Below, in pieces: positions 29,109 through 32,188 of a DNA stretch of 32,188 nt. The notes under the pieces are model-generated. The model saw only the letters and a list, made by a program, of their open reading frames with translations, did no database searches and had not been told where the DNA came from. The stretch is taken from the NCBI GenBank assembly GCA_021154325.1, contig JAJKIR010000208.1, positions 1 to 32,188 on the forward strand. The letters run 5' to 3'. The position numbers were made by a program, and so were the translations under genes. Every line of letters begins with the position of its first letter. Position 1 is the first letter of the stretch. Source of the stretch: Gemmatimonas sp. (GTDB lineage: Bacteria > Gemmatimonadota > Gemmatimonadetes > Gemmatimonadales > Gemmatimonadaceae).

Positions 29109-32100
29109 TCACGTATCGTTTAATAGCCCCGCCGCGCGCGCGTAATCCGCCAGCTCCCCTCGCGACGACACCCCGAGCTTCGCGAACACGTTCGACAAGT
29201 GCGTGCTCACCGTGCGCGAGGAGATGTCGAGCGCCACGCCGATCTCCTTGTTCGACCGCCGGCCCGCAACCAGCCGCACGATCTCGACCTCGCGTCCCGT
29301 TAGGCCCGCCGCGCCCGTGGCGAGCGCGCGCGCCGGCGGACGCGCCCCGAGCTCGCGCAGCTGCTCGCGGGTCGCGCGCAGCTCCGGCTCCGCGCCAAGC
29401 CGCGCGAACACCGCATGTGCGTGACGCAGCTCGCGCATCGCGCCGTCGCGATCGCCCGTTTCCGCCAGCGCCCGCGCGAGCTGGCGACGCACCCGCGCCG
29501 CGTCCGGAACGTACGGGATTGCCTCGAGCTGCTCGGCCACCTCGCGCAGCATCCCGACCGATCGCTCCTTGTTGCCTCGCAAGAGCTCCACGAGCGCGTC
29601 CGACGCATCCGCCCAGGCGAGCCCCAGGCGATGCTCGAGCCGTTTCGCGTCACGCCGCAATCGCTTGCTGATGCGTTGCGCCAGTGTGTCGTCGCTCTTC
29701 CAGAGCGCTGCTTCCGCGATCACTGGCATCAGTCGGTGCACTGCCCAAACCACGTAGCCGGACGCGTCGGCGATCTCGAGTCCGCGCTCACCGACGCGAA
29801 TCGCCTCCTCGTACTCCTGCATCGTGAGGTGGTACGCGGCGCGTCCGGTGTGCGCCGGCACGATCGAGTGGACGTCACCCGCGCCGCGTGGGCCGCCTCG
29901 CTCGGCGCCGGACAGTGCCCACGCCTCGTCCACGCAGGCCTTTCCGCGATCGACGTTGCCGCGGCCGAAATAGAGCAATCCGAGCCAGACGAGGAGTCGC
30001 GGAAGCAGCGCGCGCTGGCCTAACGAGCGGGCCGCGTCCAGTGTCCGTTCCGCCAACGCAACTGCCTGGTCCCATTCCCCGATCCCGGCGTAGTACTCGA
30101 TCGCCACCTCCGCCGTCCAGGCGCGCAGGAGCGGCGAGCGCAGCTCGTCGGCGACCCGCTGCGCGTGCGCGAGGTGCACCGTGATATCCTGGACTGACGC
30201 CGTCAGCCCACCCAGCATCGCGAGCGCCCAGTGCGCCGACCACGCGACGCCGCGTTCGCCCGCTTGCTCCGCCAGCGCGATCGCCTGCGCGCCGTGTCGC
30301 CGTGCGAGCTGCGGCGGTCCCGTCCAGACGTAGAGGAGCAGCAGCGCGCGGTGCACGCGCGCGAGCAGCGCCGCATTGCCCAGCCGCTCCGCGATCTCGA
30401 GCGCGCTCTGCACCGTGCGCTCCGCGTCCTCGCGGCGGCCGAGTCCCTGGAGGCACATCCCTTTCGCCACAAGCGTCCGCGCCTCGAGTGAGGGATCGCC
30501 CGCCGCCGTCGCCGCCGCGATCGCCGCATCGTAGTCCGCGAGGGCCTCCTCGTGGTGGCCGCTCCAGTACGAGACCATCCCCAGATTGCGGCGGATGTGC
30601 GCCAGCCGCGAATGCAGCCCGCGCCGCTCCGCGTCGAGCGCCGCGCGCTGCCAGAGGCCCAGCGCCTCCTTGTACTCGCCGAGCCGCTGCCGCGCGCGCG
30701 CGAGCTCGTGCGCGATCTCGATCGCGGCTTCATCGTTAGGCGTGCCCGCGCGATCCAGCTGCTCCAGCGCGGCGGCGAGGTAGTCGGCAGCCTCGCGGTC
30801 GGCGTGCTTCGCCATCGCGTCGCAGCCCGCGACCTTCAGGTAGTGGATCGCCTTCTCGGCCAGCCGCTTTGCGTCGGCGCGCATGTAGTGAAAGGCGAGC
30901 TCCCCCGCGTGCGCCTCGGCCGCGGCCCCATGAAAAGCCTCGAGCGATTCCGCGATCGCCGCGTGCAGCGCTCGCGCCCGTGCCAGCCCGAGCTCGGCGT
31001 ACAAGGCCTCCTGCAGCAGGGGATGGGTGAAGTCGTACAGGATCTCGCCGCCCTCGACGTGCTCCTCGATCACGCGAGCCTGCCGGAGATCGTCGAGCGC
31101 CGCGAGCAGGGCGTCTTCCGGCAGGCGGCTCACGAACGCGAGCGCGTCGTGCGACGATCGCGTCCCGATCACCGCCGCGAGATCGGCGAGCCGACGCGCG
31201 TCCGCGGGCAGTTGCCCGAGCCGCGCGACGACGACGTCGCGGATCGTCTGCGGCATCTTCAGCGCCTGTAGATCCTGCGCCGTCGGCGTGCGGCCCTCTG
31301 TGCCGTCCGAGAGCGCCTTGAGCGTTTCCTCGACGAAGAACGGATTGCCGCGGGTGCGCTGGTGGATCGCCTCGGCGAGCTCCCGAGCCGGCAGGTCGCC
31401 GAGCGCCTGCGCCACCAGCTCGTGGGTCGCCGCCAGATCGAGCGACGAGAGGCGCATGCTCTGCGCGACCCCGAGCCTAACGAGCGACGTCTCGAGGCTC
31501 CGCACAGCGGACTGTCCCTCGGCGGCGCGCGGATCGGCGTCGTTGCACGTGCCCACGATCAACACGCGATCGCCGACGATCTGCCGCGCCGTGAAATGCA
31601 GCAATTCGATCGATGAGTTGTCGGCCCATTGCAGATTCTCGAGGACGAGCAGCACCGGCCGCTTTGCCGCGAAGCGCGAGAGGAACTGGGTGAAGTTCCA
31701 GAGCAGCCGCGCGCGCAGCTCCGCCGGCTCGCCCCGGACGCCGCTCGTGTTCAGAGGACGATCTCCCGTTCCGAGTGCGGGGAACAGCTGCACGAGCTCG
31801 GCGTTTCCGCCGCGCGTCAGCAGAGCCAGCGCCGACGGATCGATCCCGCGTAAAATCGGCAGCAGCGCATCGGAGAAGATCGCGTAGGGAACGCCCGTCT
31901 CCACGGGATACGCGCGTCCCACGGTCACGACGAAATTGCGCTTCGTGGCGAGATCGATCAGCGCCGTCGCCAGACGCGTCTTCCCGATGCCGCTCTCGCC
32001 CGTGATTACCCAGCTTCCACCATGCCCCGATTCGGCGCTCTGCAGCGACGCGCCGAGCTTCGCCAGCTCACCGCCGCGACCGATGAGCGGAGCCGACATG

Positions 32101-32162
32101 CCGGAGAGCGTTTGACGTTCAGCTTGAGGAGCGATACCGGGCGGTGGCGGCGACTGATTCAT
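29109..32162 (-). CDS. Large ATPase/TPR regulator with C-terminal LuxR HTH
   Basis: A 1017-aa cytoplasmic transcription factor of the large STAND/LAL type. The N-terminal ATPase (about residues 24-330) has PLIGRGGELAKL, Walker A GESGIGKT at 55-62 and a Walker B-like PVLLVLENLQWADNSS. The middle (about 430-900) is helical with TPR-like repeats such as RLAHIRRNLGMVSYWSGHHEEALADYDAA. The end (about 950-1010) is a LuxR-type helix-turn-helix: LTGREVEIVRLVAGRRSNKEIG then SSRTVSTHLSNVFAKLGV. Such proteins switch on when ligand binding and ATP release the DNA-binding domain. The start is ATG 32162; ATG at 32099 (MSAPLIGRGG) is also plausible. The target genes and inducer are unknown, and the upstream promoter lies outside the window. 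Confidence 0.9.
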   Translation of the reverse strand: MNQSPPPPGIAPQAERQTLSGMSAPLIGRGGELAKLGASLQSAESGHGGSWVITGESGIGKTRLATALIDLATKRNFVVTVGRAYPVETGVPYAIFSDALLPILRGIDPSALALLTRGGNAELVQLFPALGTGDRPLNTSGVRGEPAELRARLLWNFTQFLSRFAAKRPVLLVLENLQWADNSSIELLHFTARQIVGDRVLIVGTCNDADPRAAEGQSAVRSLETSLVRLGVAQSMRLSSLDLAATHELVAQALGDLPARELAEAIHQRTRGNPFFVEETLKALSDGTEGRTPTAQDLQALKMPQTIRDVVVARLGQLPADARRLADLAAVIGTRSSHDALAFVSRLPEDALLAALDDLRQARVIEEHVEGGEILYDFTHPLLQEALYAELGLARARALHAAIAESLEAFHGAAAEAHAGELAFHYMRADAKRLAEKAIHYLKVAGCDAMAKHADREAADYLAAALEQLDRAGTPNDEAAIEIAHELARARQRLGEYKEALGLWQRAALDAERRGLHSRLAHIRRNLGMVSYWSGHHEEALADYDAAIAAATAAGDPSLEARTLVAKGMCLQGLGRREDAERTVQSALEIAERLGNAALLARVHRALLLLYVWTGPPQLARRHGAQAIALAEQAGERGVAWSAHWALAMLGGLTASVQDITVHLAHAQRVADELRSPLLRAWTAEVAIEYYAGIGEWDQAVALAERTLDAARSLGQRALLPRLLVWLGLLYFGRGNVDRGKACVDEAWALSGAERGGPRGAGDVHSIVPAHTGRAAYHLTMQEYEEAIRVGERGLEIADASGYVVWAVHRLMPVIAEAALWKSDDTLAQRISKRLRRDAKRLEHRLGLAWADASDALVELLRGNKERSVGMLREVAEQLEAIPYVPDAARVRRQLARALAETGDRDGAMRELRHAHAVFARLGAEPELRATREQLRELGARPPARALATGAAGLTGREVEIVRLVAGRRSNKEIGVALDISSRTVSTHLSNVFAKLGVSSRGELADYARAAGLLNDT

Positions 32163-32188
32163 GCCACCGAATCTTCACCGCGAGGGCC

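Overview
This is a GC-rich, gene-dense chromosomal segment from a Gram-negative-type bacterium. It carries FtsE, FtsX and an EnvC-like periplasmic activator, several exported proteins with Sec signal peptides, a malic enzyme fused to a phosphotransacetylase domain, and a UvrA of the subtype common in the Bacteroidetes and relatives. The gene mix is compatible with Gemmatimonadota, but that is a judgement from general character; no rRNA or clear lineage marker is present. No prophage, transposase, integrase, CRISPR array or plasmid gene was seen.

Layout. 47-2825 is a cell-division operon (ftsE, ftsX, envC-like). It is followed by a 72-aa zinc-ribbon protein and endonuclease IV (2835-4053). 4111-8063 is a two-gene carbon-node operon (maeB-type malic enzyme overlapping pckA by ATGA). 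An HD-domain phosphohydrolase (8263-9516) converges on an exported serine hydrolase (9808-11637, minus strand), and between them lies a striking array of 18-bp repeats in inverted orientation. 11710-16161 is a minus-strand run: an ABC half-transporter, then a tightly packed FHA protein, PP2C phosphatase and 62-aa protein. Two small GlsB/YeaQ-type membrane proteins (16299-17232) flank a terminator and a 185-bp MITE-like inverted repeat. uvrA, a tRNA-Asn(GUU) with visible promoter and terminator, and a purE-purK-ackA-aminotransferase cluster follow (17282-24514). Two SRPBCC proteins come next, then a metallophosphoesterase divergent from a nucleotidyltransferase-fold protein. A DUF4097-like exported beta-solenoid converges on a 1017-aa ATPase/TPR/LuxR regulator, with a 29-bp-stem hairpin between them.

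How the genes fit together. FtsEX and the EnvC-like protein should couple division to cell-wall hydrolysis. MaeB and PckA both drain C4 acids towards pyruvate and PEP, and AckA links to acetate. PurE and PurK perform consecutive steps of purine synthesis. FHA and PP2C proteins are typical partners in Ser/Thr phosphorylation signalling, although no kinase is visible here. Nfo and UvrA are both DNA-repair proteins.

The most unusual signals are not genes. One is the inverted 18-bp repeat array at 9520-9797. The other is the octamer GCCTAACG/CGTTAGGC, found 17 times by eye, always inside genes, in both orientations and in every reading frame that avoids a stop codon.
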